DNA of 48,390 bases from Propionibacteriaceae bacterium (GCA_017306015.1 JAFKJK010000029.1:1-48390), one strand, 5' to 3'; positions 12,390 to 20,436 are shown, numbered from the stretch's first letter. Translations and numbers: made by a program. The notes: generated by a model from the letters alone, not told the origin.

Positions 12390-13543
12390 GTCGAGTACTC
12401 CGCGTTCTCTTTGACGTAGTCGTAGGTGAGATCGTTGGTCCAGATCGCGGCGGACGCGTCGCCGGCGTGCAGGTTCACCTCGACCAGCACGTCCCGGCCG
12501 GAGCCGAGGTCGACCTGGGAGCGGTCGGTGCCGAGCTGTCCGTCGGTGAAGACGGGGACGCCGTTGAAGGCGACATCGACGTGGTCGGGGTCGTAGTCGA
12601 CGGCCACCGTCCCGGCGGCGGCGAGCACGCGTCCCCAGTTCGGGTCGTTGCCGAAGACGGCGCACTTGAACAGGTTGCTGCGGGCGATCGCCCGGGCGAC
12701 CGCCAGCGCGTCCGCCTCGGATGCTGCGCCGTCGACGCGCACCTCGATGTCGTGGGCGGAGCCCTCGGCGTCGGTGATCAGCTGGCGGGCGAGGTCGGCG
12801 CAGACGCCGGTGAGCGCCTCGGTGAACTCGGCGGAGTCCGCGGCGACGCCGGACGCGCCCGACGCCAGCAGCAGCACGGTGTCGTTGGTGGACATGCAGC
12901 CGTCGGAGTCGGTGCGGTCGAAGGTGAAGCCGGTCGCCGTCCGCAGCGCCGTCTGCAGGGACGCCGAGTCCACCTTCGCGTCGGTGGTGATCACCACCAG
13001 CATGGTGGCGAGGGCCGGCGCGAGCATCCCGGCGCCCTTGGCCATGCCGCCGATCGTCCAGCCGTTCGGGGAGGTGTGGATGGCCTCCTTGGGCACGGTG
13101 TCGGTGGTCATGATCGCCACTGCGGCCGAGGGTCCGCCGGCCGCCGACAGGTCCTGGGACGCCAGTTCGATGCCGGTCAGCACCGCGTCCATCGGCAGCC
13201 GCTCGCCGATCAGGCCGGTCGAACAGACGGCGACGTCGGTCGGCGGGCAGCCGACCTCTGCGCCGACCCATTCCGCGGTCTGGCGGGCGTCGGCATAGCC
13301 GGCGTCCCCGGTGCAGGCGTTGGCCCCGCCCGAGTTCAGCACCACCGCGGCGAGCCGGCCGTCGGCGAGGGCGGACTGAGACCACTTCACCGGCGCGGCG
13401 GTGAACTTGTTGGTGGTGAAGACGCCGGCGGCGTGCGCGTCCGGGCCCTGGTTGACGACCAGGGCGAGGTCGGGCTTGCCGGACGCCTTGATGCCCGCGG
13501 CGACTCCCGCTGCGACGAAGCCCTTGGCTGCGGTGACGCTCAT
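12386..13543 (-). CDS. argJ: Bifunctional ornithine acetyltransferase / N-acetylglutamate synthase
   Basis: Recycles the acetyl group from acetylornithine to glutamate; 385 residues. The proenzyme cleaves itself at an Ala-Thr bond: the motif KGAGMLAPALATM places the nucleophilic Thr at residue 180. Other family motifs are GVFTTNKFTAAPV, VLNSGGANACTGDAG and VCSTGLIGERLPMD. ATG at 13543 has GGAGGCGG just upstream and overlaps the stop of a 29-codon ORF created by the local repeat (13540-13629), not the stop of argC directly. Acetyl recycling means a separate argA is not strictly needed for flux. Confidence 0.95.
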   Translation of the reverse strand: MSVTAAKGFVAAGVAAGIKASGKPDLALVVNQGPDAHAAGVFTTNKFTAAPVKWSQSALADGRLAAVVLNSGGANACTGDAGYADARQTAEWVGAEVGCPPTDVAVCSTGLIGERLPMDAVLTGIELASQDLSAAGGPSAAVAIMTTDTVPKEAIHTSPNGWTIGGMAKGAGMLAPALATMLVVITTDAKVDSASLQTALRTATGFTFDRTDSDGCMSTNDTVLLLASGASGVAADSAEFTEALTGVCADLARQLITDAEGSAHDIEVRVDGAASEADALAVARAIARSNLFKCAVFGNDPNWGRVLAAAGTVAVDYDPDHVDVAFNGVPVFTDGQLGTDRSQVDLGSGRDVLVEVNLHAGDASAAIWTNDLTYDYVKENAEYST

Positions 13544-13714
13544 GCGCCGCCTCCCATCATCGATCGCATTGACGTTCGGGCGAGATCCCGGGGCAAGCCC
13601 GGGACGACGAGGAACGGGTTGACGCTCATGCGCCGCCTCCCATCATCGACCGCACTGGCGTTCGGGCGAGATCCCGGGGCAAGCCCGGGACGACGAGGAA
13701 CGGGGTGACGCTCA
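13534..13714. repeat. Two tandem 86-bp repeats between argC and argJ
   Basis: Copies at 13534-13619 and 13620-13705 differ at only 4 of 86 positions, and a third truncated copy (9 bp) begins at 13706. Each unit contains the palindrome ATCCCGGGGCAAGCCCGGGA, a Shine-Dalgarno sequence (GGAGGCGG on the minus strand) and a start codon overlapping a stop codon. The palindrome also occurs near 9675. The unit looks like a dispersed REP-type element that was inserted at the argC-argJ junction and then duplicated. Confidence 0.9.
13540..13629 (-). CDS. Repeat-derived 29-residue ORF, copy 2
   Basis: ATG at 13629 opens a 29-residue ORF (MSVNPFLVVPGLPRDL, ending MRSMMGGGA) whose TGA overlaps the argJ ATG as ATGA. 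Its own start overlaps the stop of the first copy. Whether a stable peptide is made is unknown; its likeliest role is to pass coupled ribosomes from argC towards argJ. Similar 'VVPG-RD' peptides arise in other bacteria wherever this type of CCCGGG-CCCGGG repeat is translated (from memory). Confidence 0.35.
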   Translation of the reverse strand: MSVNPFLVVPGLPRDLARTSMRSMMGGGA

Positions 13715-13715
13715 C
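13626..13715 (-). CDS. Repeat-derived 29-residue ORF, copy 1
   Basis: GTG at 13715 overlaps the argC stop as GTGA and encodes a 29-residue ORF (VSVTPFLVVPGLPRDL, ending VRSMMGGGA). Its TGA overlaps the ATG of copy 2. The first four codons match the start of argJ (MSVT), which suggests that the ancestral argC-argJ junction was a simple GTGA overlap before the repeat arrived. Confidence 0.35.
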   Translation of the reverse strand: MSVTPFLVVPGLPRDLARTPVRSMMGGGA

Positions 13716-14737
13716 GGGGCTACTCCGACTGTGGTCAGGCCGAGGGTCTCGGGGAGACCGAGGGCGAGGTTCATGGACTGGATGGCGCCGCCGGCGGTGC
13801 CCTTGGTGAGGTTGTCCAGGGCGGCGACGGCGACGAGCCGGCCGGCATCGGCGTCGACGGTGACCTGGATCTGGACGGCGTTGGAGCCGACGATCGACTG
13901 GGTCTGCGGCCAGACACCTTCGGGCAGCAGGGTGACGAACGGCTCGCCGGTGTATGCCTGCTCGTAGGCGGCCCGGACGTCGGCGGACAGGTCGGGCAGC
14001 GGCGCGGTGACCGTGGCCAGGATGCCGCGGGCCATCGGCGCCAGCACCGGTGTGAACGAGATCGTCGGGGCTGCGGCGCCGAGCCGGGAGAAGTTCTGCA
14101 GCATCTCCGGGACGTGCCGGTGGACGCCGCCGACGCCGTACGCACTGGCCGAGCCCATCACCTCCGAGCCGAGCAGGTTCGGCTTCAGCGACTTGCCCGC
14201 ACCGGACGTGCCGGACGCCGCCACGGCGACCACGTCCGCGCCGGTGACCAGGCCGGCGGTCAGCGCCGGCAGCAGCGCCAGCGTGACTGCGGTCGGGTAG
14301 CAGCCGGGCACGGCCACCCGGCGGGTCGACGCCAGCACCTCGCGCTGGCCGGGCAACTCCGGCAGCCCGTAGGGCCACGTGCCGGCGTGCTCGCTGCCGT
14401 AGAACCGCCGCCACTGCTCGGCACTGGCCAGGCGGTGGTCGGCGCCGGCGTCCACCACCAGCACCTCGTCGCCCAGTTCGGCCGCGATCGCGGCCGACGT
14501 ACCGTGCGGCAACGCGAGGAAGACCACGTCGTGACCGGCGAGCGTGGCCGCGGATGTCTCCTCGATCACCCTGTCGGCGAGCGGCAACAGGTGCGAGTGG
14601 TGGGTCAGCAGCGTGGTGCCCGCGCTCGAGCCGGCGCTGAGCGTCCCGATCTCGACCTCGGGATGGCCGAGCAGGAGTCGCAGCACCTCACCGCCCGCGT
14701 AGCCGGTGGCACCGGCGACGGCAACTCTGAAGGTCAT
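13712..14737 (-). CDS. argC: N-acetyl-gamma-glutamyl-phosphate reductase
   Basis: NADPH-dependent reduction of acetylglutamyl phosphate to the semialdehyde; 341 residues. The N-terminal nucleotide-binding motif is AVAGATGYAGGEVLR (residues 6-20), and the catalytic cysteine is C146 in VAVPGCYPTA. GTSGAGKSLK and HRHVPEM follow in the dimerisation/substrate domain. It is the first gene of argC-J-B-D-R. ATG at 14737 sits 6 nt after a -10 box with no room for a Shine-Dalgarno sequence, so the mRNA should be leaderless. It is divergent from hemA. Confidence 0.95.
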   Translation of the reverse strand: MTFRVAVAGATGYAGGEVLRLLLGHPEVEIGTLSAGSSAGTTLLTHHSHLLPLADRVIEETSAATLAGHDVVFLALPHGTSAAIAAELGDEVLVVDAGADHRLASAEQWRRFYGSEHAGTWPYGLPELPGQREVLASTRRVAVPGCYPTAVTLALLPALTAGLVTGADVVAVAASGTSGAGKSLKPNLLGSEVMGSASAYGVGGVHRHVPEMLQNFSRLGAAAPTISFTPVLAPMARGILATVTAPLPDLSADVRAAYEQAYTGEPFVTLLPEGVWPQTQSIVGSNAVQIQVTVDADAGRLVAVAALDNLTKGTAGGAIQSMNLALGLPETLGLTTVGVAP

Positions 14738-14771
14738 GGCATGATTATGCCCCGTTCGGCATGATTATTCC
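14738..14771 (-). promoter_or_regulatory. Paired ARG boxes (ArgR operator)
   Basis: Two near-identical sites, GGCATGATTATGCC (14738-14751) and GGCATGATTATTCC (14758-14771) on the plus strand, lie 20 bp apart. Each is an AT-rich imperfect palindrome like known ARG boxes, and pairs about two helical turns apart are how ArgR hexamers bind. The first abuts the argC start codon and covers the -10; the second covers the -35. Confidence 0.75.
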
Positions 14772-14773
14772 AA
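14744..14773 (-). promoter_or_regulatory. Leaderless argC promoter
   Basis: Minus-strand TTGGAA (14768-14773), an 18-bp spacer and CATAAT (14744-14749), then 6 nt to the argC ATG. Both hexamers lie inside ARG boxes, so ArgR binding would exclude RNA polymerase. Confidence 0.65.
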
Positions 14774-14829
14774 CGACGCGCGGCAACCACCTCCATCGGC
14801 GTGCGGGGCGCGGGCGGCCCCGGGTTACG

Positions 14830-16086
14830 ATGCTCAGCGTGCCGATAACCGCAGTAGGGCTCAGCCACCACCTCGCGTCCCTGGACGAACTCGCGGTTCT
14901 GGCGGCAGCGGCCGAACGCACGGTCGAGGCGCTCGACCAACGCTCCGAGGTCTCCGGCTTCGTCCTGCTCTCCACGTGCAACCGGTTCGAGCTGTACTTC
15001 GATGCCCCCCTTTTCCACGGGTCGGTCGAGGCGGTCCTCGACACGATCGCGGACGCGTTGCCGCCTGATCGCGCCGGGCTGCCGGGGCAGTTCGAGGTCC
15101 ATGCCGGCCAGCTGGCCGTCCAGCACCTGCTGGAGGTGGCCGCCGGGCTGGACGCGATGGTCGTCGGCGAGGACGAGATCCTCGGCCAGGTCCGCGACGC
15201 GCTCGCCGCCGCCGACGCGCACACGACCCCGGCGTTGCGCCGGCTGTTCCACGCGGCCCTGACCACCGGCAAGGCCGTCAGCAGCCAGACCGATCTCGGC
15301 TCGGCCGGACGCTCGATCGCCGCCGTCGGCCTCGACCTCGTCGAACGCAGGCACTTCCCGGTGGCCGGACGCCGCGCGCTGCTGATCGGCACCGGAAGCT
15401 ACGCCCGGGTGGTCACCGCGACCCTGCTCAGGCTGGGCTGCACCGATCTGGGGGTCTACTCCCGCAGCGGCCGGGCCGCGAAGTTCGCCGCCACCCACCC
15501 CGTCACCGCCGTCGGAGCGGACGGCCTCGCCGACGCCATCGCGGCCGCCGACCTCGTCGTCAGCTGCAGCGGGAACGACCACAACGGCGACCCGGTGCTC
15601 ACCGCGTCCCTGCTCGCCCAGGCCCGGTCGCAGGCACCGGCGCTGCTGCCCGTCCTCGATCTCTCACTCTCGGGCGACGTCGACCCGGCGGCGACGGATC
15701 TCGTCGGCGTGGACGTGATCGACCTCGACGAGGTCGGCGCCAACGCTCCGGCCGAGCACACGGCCGCCGTGCTGCAGGCCCGCGACCTGGTCACCCGCGG
15801 CGTCGACACCTACCTGCACCTCGAATCCGGGCGGGCCGCGACTCCTGCGGTAACGGCGATGAGGGCCCACGTCAGCCAGTTCATCGAGCGCGAGATCGAG
15901 GCTGCCGCCCGTCGCCACGACCCACAGACCGCCGCGGCCGTTGCCCACTCGCTGCGCCGGGTGTCGAACGCGCTGCTGCACACCCCGTCCCTGCGGGCGG
16001 CGGAACTCGCCCGCGCCGGCGGACTCGACGACTACCAGCACGCCCTGCACACCCTTTTCGGCATCGACGTCCAGGCCGACGCGTGA
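14830..16086 (+). CDS. hemA: Glutamyl-tRNA reductase
   Basis: Reduces glutamyl-tRNA(Glu) to glutamate-1-semialdehyde, the first committed step of C5-pathway heme synthesis; 418 residues. The catalytic cysteine is C50 in LLSTCNRFELYFD. GLDAMVVGEDEILGQVRDA follows. The NADPH domain has LLIGTGSYARVVTATLLRLG (GxG), and the C-terminal dimerisation helix includes LRRVSNALLHTPSLRAAELARAGG. ATG at 14830 is chosen; a GTG at 14839 placed 7 nt after TACGAT would be a leaderless alternative. It is the first gene of the heme cluster and divergent from argC. Its stop overlaps hemE. Confidence 0.95.
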   Translation: MLSVPITAVGLSHHLASLDELAVLAAAAERTVEALDQRSEVSGFVLLSTCNRFELYFDAPLFHGSVEAVLDTIADALPPDRAGLPGQFEVHAGQLAVQHLLEVAAGLDAMVVGEDEILGQVRDALAAADAHTTPALRRLFHAALTTGKAVSSQTDLGSAGRSIAAVGLDLVERRHFPVAGRRALLIGTGSYARVVTATLLRLGCTDLGVYSRSGRAAKFAATHPVTAVGADGLADAIAAADLVVSCSGNDHNGDPVLTASLLAQARSQAPALLPVLDLSLSGDVDPAATDLVGVDVIDLDEVGANAPAEHTAAVLQARDLVTRGVDTYLHLESGRAATPAVTAMRAHVSQFIEREIEAAARRHDPQTAAAVAHSLRRVSNALLHTPSLRAAELARAGGLDDYQHALHTLFGIDVQADA

Positions 16087-17132
16087 CGGCCTCCGCGCCG
16101 CTGCTCGCCGCCTACGCCGGGCGTCCGGTCTCGCGGCGGCCGGTGTGGTTCATGCGGCAGGCCGGCCGTTCGCTGCCCGAGTACCGCGCGGCCCGCGCGG
16201 GCACCTCGATGCTTCAGGCCTGTCTCACCCCCGAGTTGGCCGCGGAGATCACCGTCCAGCCGGTGCGTCGCCACGACGTGGACGCCGGCATCTTCTTCTC
16301 CGACATCGTCGTACCGCTGAAGCTCGCCGGCGTTGACGTGGAGATCGTTCCCGGCGTCGGGCCCGTCCTGGCGGAACCGGTACGGACGACGGCTGACGTC
16401 GACCGGCTGCCCGAGCTCGACCCCGAAGCCCTCCAGCCCGTGCGCGAGGGCGTCGCGCTGAGCGTCGAGCGGCTGGGCGGCGTCCCGCTGATCGGCTTCG
16501 CCGGTGCCCCGTTCACGCTCGCGTCCTACCTCGTCGAGGGCCGGCCGAACCGCGAACTCCCGACCACCCGGGCGCTGCTGACCGACGACCCGCAGCTGTG
16601 GAACCGGCTGCAGGCGTGGGTCGCCGGCATCACCACCAGCTTCCTCCGTGCCCAGGTCGAGGCCGGCGCCCAGGCCCTGCAGCTGTTCGACTCCTGGGTC
16701 GGGCGGCTGTCCCGCGACGAGTACGAGCGAGCCGTGCAGCCGCACTCGGCCGCCGTGCTGGCCGGCGTCGCCGACCTCGGCGTGCCGCGGGTGCACTTCG
16801 GGACGGGGAGCGGCGACCTGCTGGTGAACATGCACGCCGCCGGTGCGGACGTGATGGGTGTCGCCGCGGACATCTCGCTCGCCCTGGCGAACGCCCGGCT
16901 CGGTGGACGGGTCCCGCTGCAGGGCAACCTGGACCCGGCGCTGCTCCGGGCGGAACCGGCCGTGCTGGAGGCGTCCGTCCGCCAGATCTGCGCCGAAGGG
17001 GACGCCGCCCCCGGCCACGTGTTCAACCTCGGCCACGGCGTCCCGCCGGACACCGATCCGGACGTCCTGACCAGGATCGTCGAACTGGTCCACTCGATCC
17101 CACCGAAAACCACCGCAGGAGAAACGGCATGA
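16083..17132 (+). CDS. hemE: Uroporphyrinogen decarboxylase
   Basis: Decarboxylates the four acetate side chains of uroporphyrinogen III to give coproporphyrinogen III; 349 residues, normal length. The signature PVWFMRQAGRSLPEYR is at residues 20-35. IGFAGAPFTLASYLVEG and the C-terminal PLQGNLDPALL and NLGHGVPPDT segments line the active site. GTG at 16083 overlaps the hemA stop as GTGA, and its own stop overlaps the next gene as ATGA. Confidence 0.95.
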   Translation: MTASAPLLAAYAGRPVSRRPVWFMRQAGRSLPEYRAARAGTSMLQACLTPELAAEITVQPVRRHDVDAGIFFSDIVVPLKLAGVDVEIVPGVGPVLAEPVRTTADVDRLPELDPEALQPVREGVALSVERLGGVPLIGFAGAPFTLASYLVEGRPNRELPTTRALLTDDPQLWNRLQAWVAGITTSFLRAQVEAGAQALQLFDSWVGRLSRDEYERAVQPHSAAVLAGVADLGVPRVHFGTGSGDLLVNMHAAGADVMGVAADISLALANARLGGRVPLQGNLDPALLRAEPAVLEASVRQICAEGDAAPGHVFNLGHGVPPDTDPDVLTRIVELVHSIPPKTTAGETA

Positions 17133-18256
17133 CGGCAACTCACGCCGTCGGCATCGGCTCAGTCAAGCCGAACGCCGACTGGGCCTACGAACGCGCCCCG
17201 ATGATCATCTACTGGGAGTTGACCAATGCCTGCGGGCTGGCCTGCCGGCACTGCCGGGCCACCGCGATGCCCGACCCGGCACCGGGCGAGCTGACCACGT
17301 CCCAGGCGATCGCCGTGCTGGACGACATGCTCGGCTTCGCCGCCGAGGGCGAGGCGCTGCCGCACGTCGTGATGACCGGCGGCGATCCGCTGAAGCGTCC
17401 CGACCTGGCCGAGCTCGTCGCCGCGGCCACCGCGCGCGGGCTCGGCGTCTCGCTGGCGCCCGCGGTCACGCCGCTCCTGACGAGGGAGAAGATCTTCTGG
17501 ATGAAGGAGATCGGCGTGCAGGCGATCTCACTGTCGCTGGACGGGTCCAACGCGGCCTACCACGACGGCGTCCGGATGGTGCCGGGCACCTTCGACGCCA
17601 CCATCGAGGCGCTCGACATCGCCGCGGACGCCGGGCTGTCGGTGCAGGTGAACACCCTGGTCACCGACACCACCGCCGCCGACCTGCCCGCGGTCTACGA
17701 GCTGCTCAGCCGGCACACCCTGATGCAGTGGAGCCTGTTCTTCCTGATCTCGATCGGGCGTGGCAGCGAACTCACCGAGCTCTCCCCAGGAGAGGCCGAG
17801 CGCTGGCTGCTGTGGGCGCAGCGGACGGGCCGCGAGGCGCCGTTCCGGATCAAGACCACCGAGGCCATGCACTACCGCCGCCTGCTCGGCAGCGCGCTGC
17901 TGCGGGCCGGGAAGTCGTGGGGCGAGGTCGAGCAGCACCCGATGTCGCGGGCGTTCGGCATCCGCGACGGCAACGGCATCGTGTTCATCTCCCATCAGGG
18001 TGACGTCAGCCCGTCCGGGTTCCTGCCGGTCACGGTGGGCAACGTGAAGGACACCTCGCTGGTCGAGCTGTACCGCGACACCGAGCTGATGCGCTCGTTG
18101 CGCGACCCCGACCAGTTCAAGGGTCGCTGCGGGGTCTGCGAGTACCGGAAGTGGTGCGGCGGATCGCGGGCCCGGGCGTACGCCTGGACGGGTGACCCGC
18201 TCGAAGCCGATCCGCTGTGCCCGTACCAGCCGCGGACGACCGTCCCAGCGCAGTGA
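17129..18256 (+). CDS. Radical SAM/SPASM protein of the heme operon (AhbD/NirJ-like)
   Basis: A 375-residue radical SAM enzyme. C35-x3-C39-x2-C42 (ELTNACGLACRHC) binds the SAM-cleaving 4Fe-4S cluster, and GGDPLKRPDL matches the GGE-type SAM-binding motif. The C terminus carries a SPASM/twitch-like auxiliary cluster motif, C334-x2-C337-x5-C343-x20-C364, with the CGGSRARAYAWTGD sequence shared with AhbC, AhbD and NirJ heme-modifying enzymes. A good Shine-Dalgarno (AGGAG) precedes ATG at 17129, which overlaps the hemE stop; its stop overlaps hemY. This coupling argues for a role in heme synthesis. It may be an oxygen-independent alternative to HemQ (coproheme decarboxylation) or to HemY, or it may modify a heme. 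The exact reaction is not established by the sequence. Confidence 0.88.
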   Translation: MTATHAVGIGSVKPNADWAYERAPMIIYWELTNACGLACRHCRATAMPDPAPGELTTSQAIAVLDDMLGFAAEGEALPHVVMTGGDPLKRPDLAELVAAATARGLGVSLAPAVTPLLTREKIFWMKEIGVQAISLSLDGSNAAYHDGVRMVPGTFDATIEALDIAADAGLSVQVNTLVTDTTAADLPAVYELLSRHTLMQWSLFFLISIGRGSELTELSPGEAERWLLWAQRTGREAPFRIKTTEAMHYRRLLGSALLRAGKSWGEVEQHPMSRAFGIRDGNGIVFISHQGDVSPSGFLPVTVGNVKDTSLVELYRDTELMRSLRDPDQFKGRCGVCEYRKWCGGSRARAYAWTGDPLEADPLCPYQPRTTVPAQ

Positions 18257-19653
18257 GGCTGCTGGTCGTCGGCGGCGGGATCACCGGTCTCGCCGCCGCG
18301 TGGGAGGCTGTCCGCGGCGACGGCTCTCGGCCGCCGGCCGAGGTCGTCGTCGTGGAGGCGGACGCCCGGCTCGGCGGCAAGCTGCGCACCGAGACCTCCG
18401 ACGGACTGCTGGTCGAGCACGGCCCGGACTCGTTCGTCGCCTACCGTCCGGCTGCTCTGACCCTCATCGACGAGTTGGGCCTGTCCGATCAGGTGATCTC
18501 GATCAGCGGGGTCCGGACCGTGTATCTGCACGCCCGCGGCCGGCTGCGGCCGCTCCCCGCCGGGATGGGGATGGTGCTGCCGACTCGGCTGTGGCCGTTC
18601 GTCACCACCGGCATCCTCTCCCCGCTGGACAAGCTGCGCGCCTGCCTCGACCTGCTGCTGCCCCGCCAGCTGCGCGACGGCGACGACGTCTCCATCGGCG
18701 GCTTCCTGCGCTCCCGCCTGGGCTCGGGCATCGTGCAGCGGTTCGCCGATCCGATGGTCGGCGGCATCTACGGCGCCGGCGTCGACGAGCTCAGCCTGGA
18801 CGCCGTCCTGCCGTCCCTGCGTGCCGACGAGGCGAAGCACCGCTCGCTGATGCTGGCCTCCCTGGCGAACGGACGCACCGCTCGCGGGTCGGCGCGCGGT
18901 GCCAATTCGCCGTTCCGGACGCTGGCCGGCGGCCTCGGCTCGCTGGTCGACGCGCTCGCCGAGCACCTCACCGCTGCCGGCGTCGACCTCCGCACCGGCG
19001 TCGGCGTGCGCTCGCTGCGTCCCACCGCGGGCGGCGGGGCGGACGCAGGGTTCACCGACGGCACCACCGGCAGCTTCGACGCGGTCGTCCTCGCTGCGGG
19101 AGTGACGGGCTCGGCCGAGCTGCTGGCCGACGCTGCACCGGCGGCGGCAGCCGCCCTGGGACGGGTGCCGCTGGCGTCCTCGACGGTCGTCACCCTGGCC
19201 TACCCGGCGGACGCCTTCGCCGCGCCGGTGACCACCCACGGCTGGCTGGAGGCCGAGCCGGCGCCGATCAGCGGCGTCACCGTCTCCTCGGCGAAGTGGG
19301 CCGGACGGGCGCCGTCCGATGTGGTCCTGATCAGGGCTTTCGTGCCGGGACGCCTCGGCGCGATCGCGGCAGCACCGGACGCGGAACTGGTCCCGGCGGT
19401 GACCGGGCACATCCGCCGGGTGCTCGGCGCGCGGCGTCCACACAGCAGCGTCCGGGTGGCCCGTTGGCCGGGGATGATGCCCAAGTACACCGTCGGGCAC
19501 CTGTCCCGCGTCGCCGAGGTCGAAGCCGGCCTGGCCCACCTGCCGTCCTGGCGGGTCGCGGGCTCGCCGCTGCGAGGCGTCGGCGTGCCCGACTGCGTCG
19601 CCGACGGCCGGCGGCAGGCCGCGCTCGCGCTGGGGCCGACCCCCGGCAGTTGA
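18253..19653 (+). CDS. hemY: Coproporphyrinogen III oxidase / protoporphyrinogen oxidase type HemY (CgoX)
   Basis: FAD enzyme that oxidises coproporphyrinogen III to coproporphyrin III in the Gram-positive pathway, using oxygen; 466 residues. The N-terminal FAD motif is VVGGGITGLAAAWEA (residues 5-19), followed by VVVVEADARLGGKLRTE and HGPDSFVA. FADPMVGGIYGAGVDELSL and the C-terminal FAD contact LRGVGVPDCVADGR are also typical. GTG at 18253 overlaps the stop of the radical SAM gene as GTGA; an upstream ATG at 18217 would overlap it more. The assignment to coproporphyrin rather than protoporphyrin rests on HemQ next door. Confidence 0.92.
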   Translation: MRLLVVGGGITGLAAAWEAVRGDGSRPPAEVVVVEADARLGGKLRTETSDGLLVEHGPDSFVAYRPAALTLIDELGLSDQVISISGVRTVYLHARGRLRPLPAGMGMVLPTRLWPFVTTGILSPLDKLRACLDLLLPRQLRDGDDVSIGGFLRSRLGSGIVQRFADPMVGGIYGAGVDELSLDAVLPSLRADEAKHRSLMLASLANGRTARGSARGANSPFRTLAGGLGSLVDALAEHLTAAGVDLRTGVGVRSLRPTAGGGADAGFTDGTTGSFDAVVLAAGVTGSAELLADAAPAAAAALGRVPLASSTVVTLAYPADAFAAPVTTHGWLEAEPAPISGVTVSSAKWAGRAPSDVVLIRAFVPGRLGAIAAAPDAELVPAVTGHIRRVLGARRPHSSVRVARWPGMMPKYTVGHLSRVAEVEAGLAHLPSWRVAGSPLRGVGVPDCVADGRRQAALALGPTPGS

Positions 19654-19761
19654 GCTCATCTCGCCGCACCAGCCGCGGCCCCGAGACCACCGCCGGCCGA
19701 TCGTCCGCGCCTCAGGACGGCTGCCGTCGGCGACGGGGGAAATCAGGCTAAGGTCGGAAAG

Positions 19762-20436
19762 GTGACCAGCGAATCCCCGGCCGCCGCCGTGACCGCCTTC
19801 ACCACGTACGCGGTCTTCACCCGCACCCAGCCGGTCTCCGACCTCGTCGCGACGAACACCGACGCCCTGATCGCCCGGCTCGCCACCCGCGGCGTGGCCG
19901 TCCGGGGGCTCTACGACGTGGCCACGATGCCCGCGAGCGCCGACGTGCTGGTGTGGCTGCACGGCCCGGCCGCCGAGAACCTGCAGTCGGCCGTCCGCAG
20001 CTTCGAGCGCGAGGCGTTCGGCGGCGCCGCAGAGCTCACCTGGTCGGCCATGGGCGTCCACCGGCAGGCCGAGTTCAGCCGCGAGCATGCCCCGGCGTTC
20101 CTGGCCGGTGCCGAGCCGAAGCGCTGGCTGACCGTCTACCCGTTCGTCCGCTCGTACGAGTGGTACCTGCTGCCCGAGGACGAGCGCCGCCAGCTCCTCG
20201 CCGAACACGGCCTGCTCGGCCGGGAGTACCCGCAGGTGTTGTCCAACACCGTCGCGGCGTTCGCTCTCGGCGACTACGAGTGGATCCTCGGCCTCGAAGC
20301 GGACGAGCTCGTCGATCTGGTCGACCTGATGCGGCACCTGCGGTCGGCCGGCGCCCGCCGCCACGTCCGCGTCGAGGTGCCGTTCTTCACCGGGCACCGG
20401 ATCAGCACCCAGGACCTGGCGCGGGTGCTCCGGTGA
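19762..20436 (+). CDS. hemQ: Coproheme decarboxylase HemQ (ChdC)
   Basis: Chlorite dismutase-like enzyme that makes heme b from coproheme (Fe-coproporphyrin III) with peroxide; 224 residues. The family core is PFVRSYEWYLLPEDERRQLL (about residues 131-150, containing the catalytic tyrosine region), followed by EHGLLGREYPQVLSNTVAAF with the candidate heme-ligand histidine, DYEWILGLEADEL and VPFFTGHRI. GTG at 19762 is 7 nt after TAAGGT, so the 108-bp gap after hemY may hold a promoter. A weak Shine-Dalgarno (GGAAAG) also fits. The stop overlaps hemH as GTGA. Its presence defines the coproporphyrin-dependent pathway. Confidence 0.94.
   Translation: MTSESPAAAVTAFTTYAVFTRTQPVSDLVATNTDALIARLATRGVAVRGLYDVATMPASADVLVWLHGPAAENLQSAVRSFEREAFGGAAELTWSAMGVHRQAEFSREHAPAFLAGAEPKRWLTVYPFVRSYEWYLLPEDERRQLLAEHGLLGREYPQVLSNTVAAFALGDYEWILGLEADELVDLVDLMRHLRSAGARRHVRVEVPFFTGHRISTQDLARVLR

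Noticed and set aside
14761..14829. An upstream ATG at 14761 that would extend HemA by 23 residues
   Set aside because: The extension (MIIPTTRGNHLHRRAG) is unlike GluTR N termini and overlaps the ARG box; ATG at 14830 or GTG at 14839 fits better.
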